A DNA stretch of 5,471 nucleotides from Paracoccaceae bacterium (GTDB taxonomy: Bacteria > Pseudomonadota > Alphaproteobacteria > Rhodobacterales > Rhodobacteraceae): contig SKUV01000257.1 in assembly GCA_007129775.1 (NCBI GenBank), positions 1-5,471 of the forward strand. The letters run 5' to 3'. How positions within the stretch are numbered: position 1 is the stretch's first letter; each line of letters begins with the position of its first letter. The notes beneath the pieces were generated by a model. That model was not told the origin of the DNA, ran no database searches, and saw only the letters and a program-made list of their open reading frames with translations. Of this stretch, positions 5,372-5,471 are shown in pieces. Both the position numbers and the translations under genes were made by a program.

Positions 5372-5471
5372 AACCCTGCGCCTTGGCATCCAGATCGGTG
5401 CAGTCGCCGCCTTTTTCGGCATCTGGAAAGCCTATGTGGAGCTTTTCAACGTCTCGCGGCTGGTGTTGCCC
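5364..5471 (+). CDS. ABC transporter permease, N-terminal fragment cut by the window end
   Basis: Only the first 36 codons are present, open to the last base. The start is ATG 5364, with GGGAGG at 5353-5358 five bases upstream, overlapping the ATPase stop by eight bases (typical translational coupling). The visible peptide has a basic N-terminus (MTRTLR), a hydrophobic segment at about residues 5-21 ending in GIW, then AYVELFNVSRLVLP. This matches the usual opening of nitrate/taurine/sulfonate-type permeases: one membrane helix, then a 'W.....lf.v...llP' stretch before the core transport domain. Together with the operon position this makes the integral membrane subunit of the importer the likely product. 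Confidence 0.8.
   Translation, partial: MTRTLRLGIQIGAVAAFFGIWKAYVELFNVSRLVLP

Overview
This is GC-rich, densely coded bacterial DNA with every recognisable gene on the + strand. Base composition, the style of the proteins and the purine-rich ribosome binding sites suggest an alphaproteobacterium, probably of the Rhodobacterales. That placement is inferred from general resemblance, not from a search.

Layout: (1) 1-126 holds a strong GC hairpin, probably the end of an upstream transcription unit, followed by the leader of the first gene. (2) 127-1971 is a complete M3-family zinc oligoendopeptidase of the PepF type. (3) 1972-2102 is a short intergenic stretch with an 8-bp hairpin and five perfect tandem copies of a 15-bp unit, ending in a strong ribosome binding site. 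(4) 2103-2963 is an IclR-family transcription regulator. (5) 2964-3537 is a 574-bp gap without a credible gene. It contains two terminator candidates, a perfect 13-bp palindrome, nested inverted repeats, and, at its right end, a near-consensus sigma-70 promoter with overlapping dyads at the predicted transcription start. (6) 3538-5471 is an ABC-importer operon of the nitrate/taurine/sulfonate/NMT1 type: a Tat-exported substrate-binding protein, an ATPase, and the first 36 codons of a permease cut by the window edge.

How the genes may work together: the IclR regulator lies just upstream of the importer operon, and the operon promoter carries AT-rich dyads of the kind IclR-type repressors use. 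The simplest reading is an IclR-controlled uptake system for a small organic solute that cannot be named from this sequence. The peptidase is probably housekeeping and unrelated to the transporter.

No clearly new biological system is visible. The observations most worth a second look are the dyad cluster at the importer promoter, the 15-bp tandem repeat before iclR (which could be read in frame as an N-terminal extension), a perfect 11-bp inverted repeat centred on the codon of the third zinc ligand of the peptidase, and a GC hairpin at the junction between the binding-protein and ATPase genes.
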